Shown in pieces: positions 1-10,948 of a stretch of 25,898 bases of DNA. The stretch is taken from the NCBI GenBank assembly GCA_001600875.1, contig BCLD01000010.1, positions 315,839 through 341,736 of the forward strand, in the 5' to 3' direction. Position 1 is the first letter of the stretch. The number at the start of each line of letters is the position of its first letter. Below the pieces are notes generated by a model, which had not been told where the DNA came from, did not search any database, and saw only the letters and a program-made list of their open reading frames with translations. Both the position numbers and the translations under genes were made by a program. The stretch is from Solicoccozyma terricola. Its lineage: Eukaryota; Basidiomycota; Tremellomycetes; Filobasidiales; Piskurozymaceae.

Positions 1-560
1 GGGGGCGTGGTGTTTGTCGTGTCGTATGTCCAATGGGAGTTATTGGGCGATTGGAAACTTTTTCTGTCCTTCTATAGATTCATCTGGGAGTGCTGGATGC
101 TGATGGATGTGTGATCACCTTGTGATGATGATGGGTATGATCTGTTGGGGATGTACAGCATCGCTCGCTGTGTTGGTCGCTGAGTCGCGGATTTTCTCAA
201 CTGAGGGACGCGTGGCAGAGCGGACGGAAGGGACTGCGAAGGGATGGGATGGGATGGGGAGTAGCGCAGCAGATGGTGTCGAGCAGGGGCAGAAGCACGG
301 ACAGGGCAGGGACAGGCAGCATGGCGGTCGTCATCAGTCTTCAGTAGCCATGTATATCAGACGGGAATAGCGTCAACGCTAGAGGGAAGAAGGAACAAGG
401 AGTCGGGCGGTCGGGGGGTCGGGGGGTGGGGGGGGGGGGGGGGGGGAGCGAACTGAAAGCAACTTCCAAGCATGTCATTCAACCCTGCACGATTGACCCT
501 ACCTATCGTTACCCACCCGCCCATCACTCACCTCGCGCATACCATCCCATCACTCCTCTC
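1..560. other. Left edge, no gene recognised
   Basis: This is the 3' flank of CDC4. It contains short G-rich repeats (GGGAT near 240-260) and a G-rich run at about 428-446. The longest open frame (107-370, plus) has atypical composition and no splice or family signal, so I do not call it a gene. Confidence 0.5.
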
Positions 561-2126
561 TCACTGAGCTAGAATGCTCCTGACAAACTGATGGTAATCG
601 ATATGACCGTCGCTATATCGGTGGAATAAAGCCACCCCGAAGAAACATCCAACATCAGTCCCTTCTATCCCCCCATCACCTTCGCCTCAACTCAACACTC
701 CCAACCACCGGGGCTACGTTTCAAAATCATGTAGAAGAAACTCACACAACAGGAAACCCCTTCAACAACTCATCTACCTCTTCATCCGACATCTTCTCTC
801 CTAATTGAGTGAGAACATATCGGAGTTCACCAGCTCCAATTAAACCTTTCCCAGTCTTGTCAAATACTTGGAAACCTTTGACGAATTCGTCTGTTTGAGG
901 GGGGGAAAAAAAAAAATTGGATGGAGAATGAAAATGGTTTGTAATCGAGGTGTCAGTTCCATATGGTGTTTATTGCTTATGATGAACCATGAGAGAGTTC
1001 CTTTCTTCCTTCAAATAATGTGTTCCGTCCACTGCTTGATACTTTCATCTCTAGCTGAGACGGTACTTTCAAATTCTTCATGATCGGTACCCATCTTCCT
1101 GGTCTTCCCGACGTCCATCGCCTCGTCCATCGCCTCTCCTCTATCGTTCAAAATCCCCCCCCCCCCCCAGTCTTATGGCTCTCCATTTAAAACCCACCGA
1201 CCGCCATTCTGAACAATCATCAAAGTCTCACGAAACAATCCGCATCGGATCAAAAACGTTTTCCGTTCGACAATGTCCCCATGTCCCCATATCCCCATCC
1301 CATCCATTCATTTCCCCCCATCCGCCCATCACAAATTTCAAATAAGACTCACCCTCGGTTCCTGCAGGTCTCCATCCATCAGCTCGATTTAAAATAGCGA
1401 TGAATTCATTATAATCGACTGCGAGAAAGGTTGTGCGAAAGAGAGGGGTGCGGGGGGGGGGGAGGTGGGGATAAGAAGGGGGGTTTGATTGATATCGAGA
1501 GAGAATGATTTGGGAAAGGGTTTGGGTGAAAAAGAAGGGGGTGTGGGGAAGGGAAATGGTTAGTTCGTTTCGTGCGAGTGTGGAAAATCCAAACAAATAG
1601 ATCACGAAGAGTAAAATGATAGACCTCTGAACGAACTACAATTCCGTTGCGCGATATCTGGATCATCCAACGTCTCACTCTCCTCACATAGATTGTTTGA
1701 AAAAACAAATCCCCTTGAACCCTCTTTGCCTATTCTTACCACACACTATTACCAACATTTGTTTTACTCACAAGTAGGACCAATTTTCCCACCTAATCCA
1801 ACTACTTCCGCTTGAGTTGGGTTCTGTCCCAATGATCTTAATAGTTCACCTAGGGATTCTCTAGGTACACGACCTGTGCCTTTCTTGTCGAAGAGGGCGA
1901 AGGCTTCTTGGTATTCTGTGTGAGTTGGGGGTTGGGGGTGGGAGAAAGGGTGGGTGTGGGGTTAGAATGAAAGAGTGGGTCGTAGAGGGTGGACGGAACG
2001 GACTGACCTGGGTTGCTCTGTGCATTGCGAAGGACAAGGACAGCAATGGAGGAAAGGTACGAGCGGTAAGAAGGGAGGGACTCTAGTATCTGGATAAGAG
2101 AAAGGATGGGGATGTTGACGTACCAT
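561..2126 (-). CDS. CDC4: Essential myosin light chain, Cdc4/Mlc1 type
   Basis: This is an EF-hand light chain of type II/V myosins, needed for the cytokinetic actomyosin ring. Six exons join with consistent phases: 2124-2126, 2008-2017, 1772-1915, 1353-1418, 746-890 and 561-612. They give 420 nt, or 139 residues, against 141 in fission yeast Cdc4. Family landmarks are EAFALFDKKGTG near the N-terminus, GQNPTQAEV, EFVKGFQVFDKTGKGLIG, GELRYVLTQLGEKMS, and the C-terminus DYHQFVRSILAQ. The EF-hand loops are degenerate, as is usual for essential light chains. The first coding exon is only the ATG and the second is 10 nt. Without that microexon the frame does not connect and the N-terminal SNPEYQEAF is lost. 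Introns total 1146 nt, including 353 and 462 nt introns that are long for this genome. The gene lies 168 bp downstream of DBP6 on the same strand. Confidence 0.93.
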
Positions 2127-2131
2127 GATGC

Positions 2132-2171
2132 TGTGTGTGTGTGTGTGTGTGGTTATGTGTGTGTGTGTGTG
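2132..2171. repeat. GT dinucleotide microsatellite
   Basis: Two (GT)n blocks (2132-2151 and 2156-2171) are separated by a short interruption. They lie directly upstream of the CDC4 ATG, in its presumed 5' UTR or promoter. Confidence 0.9.
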
Positions 2172-2245
2172 GACGATGACGGTGCTACAGACTACTACCT
2201 CTTCTCGTGGTCATTGTTGTTGATTCGACGCGTTGGACAGCTGGA

Positions 2246-2253
2246 TCACGTGA
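2246..2253. promoter_or_regulatory. TCACGTGA E-box palindrome
   Basis: This perfect 8-bp palindrome contains CACGTG. It lies in the 168-bp gap between the DBP6 stop and the CDC4 start, 120 bp upstream of CDC4. It matches the core site of bHLH factors such as Cbf1. Function is inferred from sequence and position only. Confidence 0.45.
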
Positions 2254-2294
2254 TTTCATATTTTATATTTTCCCCCATCTACACAGCATACATC

Positions 2295-5200
2295 CTATAC
2301 AGACTTGTCAAAGTATCGTTTGAAGCGAGTCATGGCGATCTGTATCGCACACAGCGGTGGTATCAGCTTGCTTGTGTCCCCAAATCACCACCCTCACACA
2401 GCCACTTCAACCAAAACTCACCCCATAACTCTCCTTCAACGACTCCAAATCCGTTTCCTTGATTTTCACCTTCTTGACATCCTTCAAATGATTAGACGTC
2501 GCTAGCATCTCCTTGAAATGTCGAGCCTAATCAGTGTGAAACGAACGATCAACACCCACCAAATCAGCGTCTGTTATTACCGCATGAGGAAACCACCAGA
2601 CAACTGACCTCTTGTTTCTCAACCAAACTCCACGCAACACCCTCCCTGCCCGCCCTTGCCGTCCTTCCAACCCTATGAACATACTTCCTCATGTCAATGG
2701 GAATATCATACGAGATGACGTGGGAAACGGTGGGGAGATCTATACCGCGAGAAATCAGGTCGGATGATACCAAGCTGGAGGGGGGGGGGGGGTTAGGGGT
2801 TTTTTCGAATCAGCGAATCGGACGGAAAAGCCAACATTTAACAATTATTCCCAACTTACACATCGATCAAACCTTTCTTGAAATCACCGATCAATTTTCC
2901 CCTCTCTGCGGAGCTCAACTCTCCAGAATAACCCTTGACGATCAATTTCTTGCCTCCACCAGAGACGAAAGCATCTTCGAAGAATTCAATCAGTTTCAAT
3001 AATCGATTCGCCGAGTCCAATGATTTCGTAAAACATAGAGCTTGTGTGATCTTGTAGACGGGAGAGTGGAGTAGATGGAGTAGGTTTAGCGGTTTGAGCT
3101 CGGGTGGAAGGATTATCATTTTTTCCTGTTAACGAATCCGAAAAGAAAAAGAAAAAGAAAAAGAAAAGGAAAAAAACACCCCGAATCATTAGTCGTGGTT
3201 CCCTCAACATCAGAAAAGCGACGGGGACTTGCAGTCAAAGATGATGGAATGGTAAACTCTTGTCCGACGATCGAAGCTGGTGTAGCGTCTCCACTTGCAT
3301 TACCGCTTCGAACGATGAAATATTTAGGATTCCTCAGGTTCAAAGCTGCGATCTTGGATGGGTCACGAGTTAATGTAGCAGAGAAGAGGAGTTTTTGACA
3401 CTAAATTGTCCAAGGAATATTGAATTTGTTTTGGTCAGCGGTGCTCATTTCGAAAGATCCGAGGTTAGCAAGAGACACAATACATACAGTACTTTGAAGG
3501 GGGACAGAACCTTCCCAGAGGTTACCTCCCATTTGTAGATCTTCATACCAAGACGCGGCAATAGTATCTCCGGCTGCTAGCTCGACGGTTGACTCCAGTT
3601 TAGGAGGTCGAAGATGTACGAGAACTTGGGCGAGCCAATCTTGGAAAGATTGAGTGAGAAGACGATCTGCTTCGTCTACAATCTGTTTACACGGTATATT
3701 TCGCAATGTTAGACTGAATACGGTTGATACGAGAGTAGAGCAAAGGAACCTACCAGGAAGCGGAGATGTTGGAGGGAGAAATTAGGAGTTCCCTGTAGAT
3801 GTTCCATCAATCTACCAGGTGTGGCGATGAGGATATCAATTTTGGAGGAACCACCAAGTAGTCTGATTTATATGAGATCCGATCAATCAATTGAGACGTG
3901 AGCAATATTGAAACGAAGAATACTCACGGTTTATCAAGATCTTTCACCAAAGCGGTCTGTTCCTGCGCAAACGAATTCTGGCCGGTCGCTGTACCAATCT
4001 GAAGGGACAACAGGTAATCGTCAGCATCTCCTGGCTGCTTTGGTTGTATATCGGTGTGATTCACCTTCAGTCCAGTCCCTCGCGTTAACAGCTCCAGCGT
4101 CTCCCTGACCTGAGTGACGAGGTCTCGCGTTGGCAAGATGATGAGCGCACGAAGACGGGTGACGATACGATGTGACAACATCTGCACGAGGGGTCGGGGT
4201 CAGACCGACCGTTGAAACACAACTTTACTTGATTTGTGAATCTCACCTGAACTAATGGGATAGCGTACGACAATGTCTTCCCTGACCCGGTGGGTGCGGA
4301 GATGAGGTAGTCGTGCAAGAATTCATTTGACCCAGGCACCAGTTCAAGTTTCAATAGCTCCGGTAAAAGCACAGATTGCACTGGGGGTGGTAAAGAACAC
4401 GATCAGTGCATGTACACTTTCACGCTCACGCAATCTCACTCACCCGCAAAGAACTCCTCCACGCCAGCCTCTCTCAATTTCTTCTTCAACGTCTCATCGA
4501 GACCTTCCATTTCCTTCTCCTTGCCCTTCCTACTCCTTTGAACCAGGAGGTCATCAATCCTTGTTCTCAGACCTTCATCTATCAACACCGCATCCTTCAG
4601 TGCAGAAGGAAGACCCTGCGCGGAGAGCAGAGCAGCGTCTGGCTTTGCTGGCCCTACTGGGAGAGGGAACGAAGGAAGGGTTCCCGCAGGTACGAGTGGT
4701 GACCCGGAACGAGAACGAGATGAAGACGCTACTGAAGGAGCTCGGTCGTCGGAAATTTTGATGACTTTCGTAGGCTTCTTGGCTGCCTTCATAGCCTTTT
4801 GCGCCTTCTTCAAGAGTTCTTTTTGATTTTCGTTCATAATACCCTCCCCTGGAGCATCCATGTCGATGTCATTGACCTTGGGAGCCTTCTTCGCTTCCTT
4901 CTCGAGTCGCCTCCTGGCCTTGCGAGCTTCCTTGGATTCTCCCTCGACCTCGGTCTGCAGTTCAACAGCTGCAGCGATTTCTGTGGAAGGTTCATCGACC
5001 TGCATATCAGTAGGCGATTGGTCCGCCAGATCCTCCGAGTGCTCCTTCTCCCCATCTTCGGCGTCTCCTTGCTGCGCCGCTTTGGTCTTTGGTGTAGATC
5101 GTTTTCGAGCTGCAGTGATGACTTTGCGCTTTGTCAACTTTTTCTTGAGATATCGCTTTTGAGCTTCGGTTTTAACCTGCAGATGTGGGGAGATATGTCA

Positions 5201-5401
5201 GATGAGAGCATTCAGGGAGCTCAGAGATGACATATTCACCTTGGACGCCTTGGATCTCTTCACAGGCTCCTCGACGGCAGCCGTGAAATCGGCAGCTTGG
5301 AAAGCCTCCTCCTGCATAGGCAGTCCCCGCGACTCGTTCGGCTCATTCAGCTCTCCATCGAAAGCGACATGTTTCCGTTTGAGAGGGTTATCGTCTGACA
5401 T
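2295..5401 (-). CDS. DBP6: DEAD-box RNA helicase, Dbp6/DDX51 family
   Basis: This is an ATP-dependent RNA helicase for early 60S pre-ribosome assembly in the nucleolus. Eleven exons are consistent in phase: 5240-5401, 4444-5176,4247-4380, 3928-4181, 3754-3862, 3488-3682, 3233-3400, 2860-3125, 2609-2774, 2422-2526 and 2295-2339. They encode 778 residues. About 300 charged, Lys/Glu-rich N-terminal residues precede the core. Helicase motifs follow in order: SAPTGSGKT (I), PTRDL (Ia), TPGR (Ib), VDEAD (II), SAT (III), SRGID (V) and HRVGRTARAG (VI). The loop between DEAD and SAT and the segment SSLTEKMIILPPELKPL fit DDX51/Dbp6 better than other DEAD-box families. The intron at 3126-3232 appears to use a GC donor (GCAAGT). 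The stop is followed within 170 bp by CDC4 on the same strand. Confidence 0.92.
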
Positions 5402-5512
5402 GGTCTATGCAATGGTGTTGATGGATGCCTTGAGCAAAACGGTACTTGTCCTCGTCTCGTTCAAAGCATGGACTACTAAATTGTAAATAGGCGAAGTTCA
5501 ACTATCTACAAA

Positions 5513-5520
5513 TCACGTGA
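5513..5520. promoter_or_regulatory. TCACGTGA E-box palindrome
   Basis: This second copy of the 8-bp palindrome lies in the 147-bp gap between the ITC1 stop and the DBP6 start codon, about 112 bp upstream of DBP6. It is a candidate bHLH (Cbf1-like) site. Confidence 0.45.
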
Positions 5521-5548
5521 TGCAACATTTCAATCCTCTTCATTACCA

Positions 5549-8500
5549 TCATGCCAGTTTATTCTGTGAATGGCGAGATCAGGAGACCACGATCAGATTG
5601 GGCGATCCCGCTGAGCGGCCACACATGCCACTACTCACTCTGTAGGACAAGTATGACTCCTTGCCACGATGAGACAAAGCAGCAGTCCTGCCCACTCTAG
5701 CACGTCGATTAGGAAGATCACTTTCGGCATTGGAATCCTGCACCCAGTCCCATATTCAGCTCTGGTTCACCTTCTCAGTCTGCCCTTCACCCTCCACTCA
5801 CCAATGGTGCTAACAGCGCAACTCGTCTTTGAAAGCCACCTTCAATCGCATATCGCCAAGCCTTCATGTACTTGAGTAACCTGCTCTCCAAGATGCCACG
5901 AGGCTGAAGCCAATTGTAGAGTTGCTCGAGCTGTACGGAATGGATGATTTAGCTTACCGGTCCCGATCATTCCAGCCTAGGATGTTTATCTCGCTCACCT
6001 GCTCCGGTGCATCTATCATAGCCCATTCGCCCTCTTCCAAAATACCATCCTCTCCCTCTGCATCTAAACGCTTCTGCCGAATTTCTTGCTCCGTAAACTC
6101 GTACTCTTGCAAACGCCTTTCCAGATCCTCTGGCGAGCCACCTTGCATATAGATTCTTCCAGTCCCGTAGAGAATGTTGCCTTCTTTGTCCACTAAAGGC
6201 GCACCACCAGTCCCGTCCATCCACCAGTACTTGTTGCCAAATCTATCCTGGCCGATGGGTCCGGTGCGTAGCTTACTCATCTGGGCGCGAAACTCTCGCT
6301 CGAGCTCTTCCAAGCGTAGCCGAGTGGCTTCCCGCTCGTCAGCCAACCGTTTCTTCTCGGCTAGCTGGCTTTTTCCCACCGCTTTCTTGGCCTTGTCGTC
6401 TTCCCGTTGTTGGGTGATCTGGAGCTGACGAGCGGCAGTCTGTGCGTCGTCGATGCGTTTCTTCTCGGCAAGAGCCTTTTGACGAGCGGCGGGTCCAGTG
6501 ATCTTGGCGGACTTGCCGTTCACCCGGCTGCCAGAGGCAACGTCCGAGGTGATGTCGCTCATCTCGACGTCATCGTCAGTGGAAGGAGACATTCGACTTT
6601 CGTCCAGTTCATCGCGGTCCGTGCCGGTATCGTTGATGGAAGGCTCGACAGACTGGCGTGGAATGTCCAGACCATTCGGAGCGAGATCAGAGGCCGGTAC
6701 AGTGTCATCCCCATTCACCAGAGATGCATCGGGTTTAGGCTCCAGCGCATCGAGCTCTTCGGTGCTGGTGGGACAACAAGGTATCGTCAGCTATCTCATA
6801 AGACAAGGTTGAATGCCCTCAGGGCTCACATCCGCTTGATCTCTCGCTTCGCCTCATTCTGATCGTTTCTGCATTTGCTCAATGCGGCAGTAGCCACATC
6901 GATGGCGTTCCTCACCTCGACGCTCTGACCCACAAGCTCGATGAGAAACACGAGGATCTCCAGCTTGAATTTCGAGTGAAGAGCCGGGTAACGAAGGTCA
7001 GGTCGCTTGCTGATTTTGGGACGAGTAGCTACTGCTTTCCAGGTGGGACGATTGGTTGGCGCTGAGGCCGTGTCTCCGTCCCAGAGGATCCCCTTGACGA
7101 AATTGAGCAGGTTAGGGAGAGTCTTGAGGTTGGCTCGCTGATACACCGGCAAGGGCAATACACAGATCAGTCTCGAAGGAGTGGAGTGCCCTCAATGTCA
7201 CTCACGCTCCACAGACAACCGACCAAAACGCTCTCCCAGCCTTTCCGGCCATCCCGCGCACTGATTTCCTTCTCGGTCCACTTCATAGCGAGATCGTTGG
7301 CTGCGTCGTACAGCACCTTCTCGTCATCTTCGTCGATAACATTGTTGTCCTCCAGCTCATTTAAGTCCTCGGCGGGCTCCGCGTCCTCATCTTCGACGTC
7401 CTCCTCGGAAGTCTCGGTGCTCGACGCGCGTCCTAGCGGGCCGAAAGCCTTCAGTGGGAAGGCTGGAGGGTGACCGGCCTTTTGTTCGCGGATGAGAAGG
7501 TTGAGAAGGGCGGAGTGAACCTCGTTCAGTAGAATGCAAGGAGTGTGGACGTCCGAGTGGTACAGCGCTTGTTCAAACTCGTCGATGGTAAACGGTTGGA
7601 GCACGAGAGTACCGCTGTGGGCGAGTGCGCAGGACATCGTGTTCAGTGTTGCAGTCATGGTCGCGTCAACGCAAGAACTCACCTCATCGTATTTATAAAT
7701 GTCCAAGTCGCAAGGAACTGATCAAAGTCCGCCGCGAATGGCAGATGTCGGCTCGGGACCGGTCGCTGGAGTACCATTCCCATCTCCCGATCTCGGTCCG
7801 TCATTTCGATGAGGATGTCTATGATTGGACGCGAAAATTCAGCACGGGGTGATTGCAAAGTGTCCGCGCAAACAGATCGATCACTTACCCTCAGCGGGGA
7901 ACTTGGTTGGTTTACGTTTTTTCCGCTTTTCCTCCTCAGCCTTTTCTGCAGCCTCCTGCTCTCGTGCAGCAGGATCATCCTCTACTTTTCGCTTCTGACC
8001 TTTGCCTTTGCCTTTCGCCTTGACGACGTCGTCTGGGACCACGAATCAGTGATAGAGTTCACTGAGACTGATTTACACTACGACCCACCTTCGGTCACCT
8101 TCTGCTTCTTATTCGACGACCCCAGGTCAATCTCATCCTCATCTTCCTCCTCGTGCTTTGGTTTCTTCCTCTTGTTGACCATTTCCACTCGTAAGGCGGC
8201 GTTACGTTCTCGGATCTCTTCAGACATCTCGTGACTGACGTGATACCGTTCGGCGAGCTCGGCCTTGACAAGCCATGGCGATCCGATTGCCTGGTCTCGA
8301 GTGACGCACTCCCGGAGGTACTTGCGGAGCATGACTTTGTGAAACTGATTCTTCTCGCGGCTGTAGGGATTATTACAGGTAAGTTGCTGAGGGGGCCGGT
8401 AGTATTCCGGAAGGGTGGATACTCACATCAACTGCGATGGTTCAACAACCAACATAGGTCCGGAGAAGCTGTATTTGCTGACACTCGGATTCGACTGAAG

Positions 8501-10108
8501 ATCTTGGAGTGTGATGAGCTGGACACGATATTTATATCTATTCCCATCGTCCAACTGATTTGCTTCATCGGCGGAGAGAGATACGTCTAGTCCAATCTTG
8601 TGAGCGAGAGGATCAGATTCGTACGAGTCGTCATCGGATGATTGGGATGTCGATTTGCCGTTAGGAGCGGAGAGAGAGGGGTGTATGACGGCGTGTACGC
8701 AGCAAAGAAGTTTCTCGCCTTTGACATCGACGTAGAGCTCTATATAGATAGGTGTCAGGTCAGTATTGATGTTTCTCTGAAAAAAACATTTGCTCGACGT
8801 CGTCCACTCACTCTCGTTGACAAAGAACCTATCCTTTAACCGATCCGCGATTTTATCTACCATATCATCCAGTCTCCCATCCATCTCTGCATACACACCA
8901 ACGCCAAACATCAGCCGCTCTGGAATCATCTCTCGCCGAATAGAGTCAAGTACAAACTCACGAAATTGAACAGCTCGTAATATCGGTCCTTTTAACGGCT
9001 CAGGGAACGACCTATGAACTTGTGTCGTATCTTCCGCCTCTGATGCTAATGCTTGGAAGTAAGTGAGGTCGGTTTTACCAGACACTGTTGGTGGGGAAAG
9101 GAAGGGTTATTGCAAGCCCCAAAATAACTTTTGCGCGCAAAACACGCTTTCTGAGAAAAACGCACCTTCACAAGTGAATACAGGCGCTTGATAGAACATG
9201 ACTCGTTGAATATACGTGCTATTATTTGACCAGCGACGAACATCCATCAACATCTTTAAAACGAAATCCCAACAATTCATCACACACAGCACGAAAAGAG
9301 ATGAGACTCACTCGTAACTCGTAAACACCTCTCCGGTCTGTCTGATCAACCACACCTCTGGTTCCTTTAAATCCTTCATTTTCCCAGTTGAACCTCCGAC
9401 GCCAGTCGGTACTGGATTCGAAATCCCTCCAGGACCGGTGGTACAGCTGGTACCGACGTGAGTATCGGCTGTTGTAGGAACGACCTGACGCCAATCCGAT
9501 CCATGGTTCGGTTTACTCTCGTCGAGTAAAAATGATAAATGTGCTTTTGAAGGTGTTCGTTGAATTGAGCCATGATGTTGTGTTGTTGTTGTTGTTGTTG
9601 TCGTTGTCGGGGTCGTCGTCGTCGTTGAAGTTGAAGGTCCAGCGATTGCATTCACATTCCCATTCCCACCGATTATTCCTAATCCATTCCTTGCATCCCC
9701 ATTCATATATCGATATCCTATACCACCAACTCTTCGATAAAATTCGATCAATTCATCTTCAGTCGGTTCTCTACCTTGTTCCACCGCTTCAACTTTCGGT
9801 CCACCACCACCTTGATTCGACGACGTGTTCCCTGCACCACCCGTAACCGCATCCACCACACCATCATCTACCACATTCTTCTTCTTCCTCTTCCCTACCC
9901 CTGTCGATCCTTGACCACCACCACCACCACCACCACCACCACCACCACCACCACCGGCGAGTGAAAGTAATTCTTCATCTGCTTCACCGCTACCGCTAAC
10001 ATTGGAGGTAACTCGACGTGGATGAGGACCGCCGTAGAATGGAGTAAGAGTAGAGAGGAGAGGTGGGAGTGGGAGTGTTATTAGTTTTTTACGTTTGAGT
10101 GAAGGCAT
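5549..10108 (-). CDS. ITC1: ISWI chromatin-remodelling complex subunit, Itc1/ACF1-like
   Basis: This is the accessory subunit of an ISWI (Isw2/ACF-type) nucleosome-sliding complex. Fourteen exons fit in phase: 9312-10108, 9166-9218, 8962-9084, 8812-8886, 8427-8739, 8089-8360, 7889-8032, 7683-7818, 7206-7614, 6830-7137, 5999-6764, 5802-5930, 5639-5737 and 5549-5563. They give 1212 residues. The start PSLKRKKL resembles the conserved Itc1 N-terminus. A WAC domain spans about 249-355 (GEVFTSYD, FTCEVSGKTDLTYFQAL). A basic linker follows, then a DDT domain at about 620-665 (FLATWTFI, LVLQPFTIDEFEQALYHSD), an acidic stretch, a coiled coil at about 940-1030, and a WHIM-type motif near 1043 (QDRFGNKYWWMDG). 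Exon 1 carries Gly and Thr/Gln low-complexity runs. The last exon is 15 nt (NKLA). One 75-nt intron in the WAC region is stop-free and in frame. Confidence 0.92.
9914..9955. repeat. CCA/TGG trinucleotide repeat in ITC1 exon 1
   Basis: About 14 CCA units on the plus strand encode a poly-Gly run in ITC1 on the minus strand, around residues 53-66. A nearby GTT repeat (about 9577-9620) encodes Thr/Gln runs. The tract lies in a disordered insert between the conserved N-terminus and the WAC domain, so length changes are probably tolerated. Confidence 0.85.
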
Positions 10109-10164
10109 TGCGAGGAGGAGGAGGAGGAGGGGGGGGGGGGTGTGGTGTCTATGTGGGTGGCAAT

Positions 10165-10545
10165 TTACTCACCTTGAAAACAGATGATTTCTGCATTCAT
10201 AGCATCCAACATCCCAGCGATCGACTTGTCTTGTAATTCATTCCATCTGAGATGGGGGGGGGAGTTTTGTTGGAAGGGGGTAAGGTGATGGTGATGTTTG
10301 GTGTGTTGGATGAAGCAAGATGATATGATTTCACCTTTCCACCGGGAAAAAAAAAAGGTGAAAAAAAAAAAAACGAAAAAACAAAGAGCAAGATGAGATG
10401 AGATTTCCCCAGGTGTCAAGATCCACAAATTTCCAAGTTTGGATTCGGGAGTGTGATATACCAACGTTTTCCGTATTCCCAAGTTCGGCCTTTTCTCTTG
10501 CTCTGTATAATCTTTGATTTCGAAATAATCGTCGAACGAGAAGCG
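10165..10545 (-). pseudogene. Apn2-like AP-endonuclease N-terminal fragment
   Basis: The exon-like stretch 10168-10245 reads WNELQDKSIAGMLDAMNAEIICFQ (split here: WNELQDKSIA, GMLDAMNAEIICFQ). It ends at a consensus GTGAGT donor and begins after a CAG acceptor. It matches the N-terminal block of Apn2/ExoIII-family AP endonucleases (PWN...ADIICFQE). About 200 nt upstream in the same frame is NLGIRKTLVYHTP, which resembles the preceding family block NGIRT..YHP. No ATG opens this frame, and no catalytic remainder follows, because ITC1 begins 60 bp beyond the donor. I read it as a truncated relic. It could be a chance match or a mis-assembled junction. Only the N-terminal ~10% of the usual 500-600 residue protein is present. 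Confidence 0.4.
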
Positions 10546-10861
10546 AACGATGGCCGGGGGGGAGTTCTCCTGAAGATGAGGGGGAGGAGAGAGGGAAGGT
10601 GTGGAGTTGGGAATGGGATGACGGATGGCTATCCTCTTGCGATTGGCGATTTTGGCTGGGTTCGAAACGGTAAAGCCAGCCTACGTTTGATATTCAATCT
10701 GTGACCTGTGCGTTGTGCATGTATACGTCTGTGTGTACCCCCGGACACACGCACACTTGCTGGACTATGGTACGAATTGATTGAATGGCTATCCCACGAC
10801 CTGCCTGGAGCCATTCCGATGGATTTCGACTGTTCAGGCGGTTGTTGACAGGGCCAGACGC

Positions 10862-10948
10862 GTGAAAAGGGGGCGAGGGGGGGGGAGGGGGGGCGGGGGA
10901 GGGGAGGGGTCACGTGACGGTGTGGGTGGGTGGGTGGGTGGTGGGTGG
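10862..10948. repeat. G-rich low-complexity tract with GGGT repeats
   Basis: Runs of G (10868-10909) and (GGGT)n at about 10922-10940 fall within the intron of the unrecognised 3' fragment. A TCACGTGA palindrome sits between them. The plus strand could form G-quadruplexes. Confidence 0.8.
10910..10917. promoter_or_regulatory. TCACGTGA E-box palindrome
   Basis: This third copy of the octamer lies about 800 bp upstream of ITC1 and 840 bp upstream of MEX67, between G-rich tracts. It is a candidate regulatory site only. Confidence 0.35.

Noticed and set aside
107..370. 87-codon plus-strand open frame at the left edge
   Set aside because: Met/Gly-rich low-complexity sequence with GGGAT repeats, no splice context and no family resemblance.
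4436..5230. Long plus-strand frames opposite DBP6 exon 2
   Set aside because: They are shadows of the charged DBP6 N-terminal exon, whose phase and motifs fit the minus strand.
9222..9292. Reading the ITC1 WAC region straight through (DFVLKMLMDVRRW)
   Set aside because: It adds 18 residues not present in the family, and no AG precedes it. An intron ending at 9219 restores the family spacing SYD-TYIQRVMFY.
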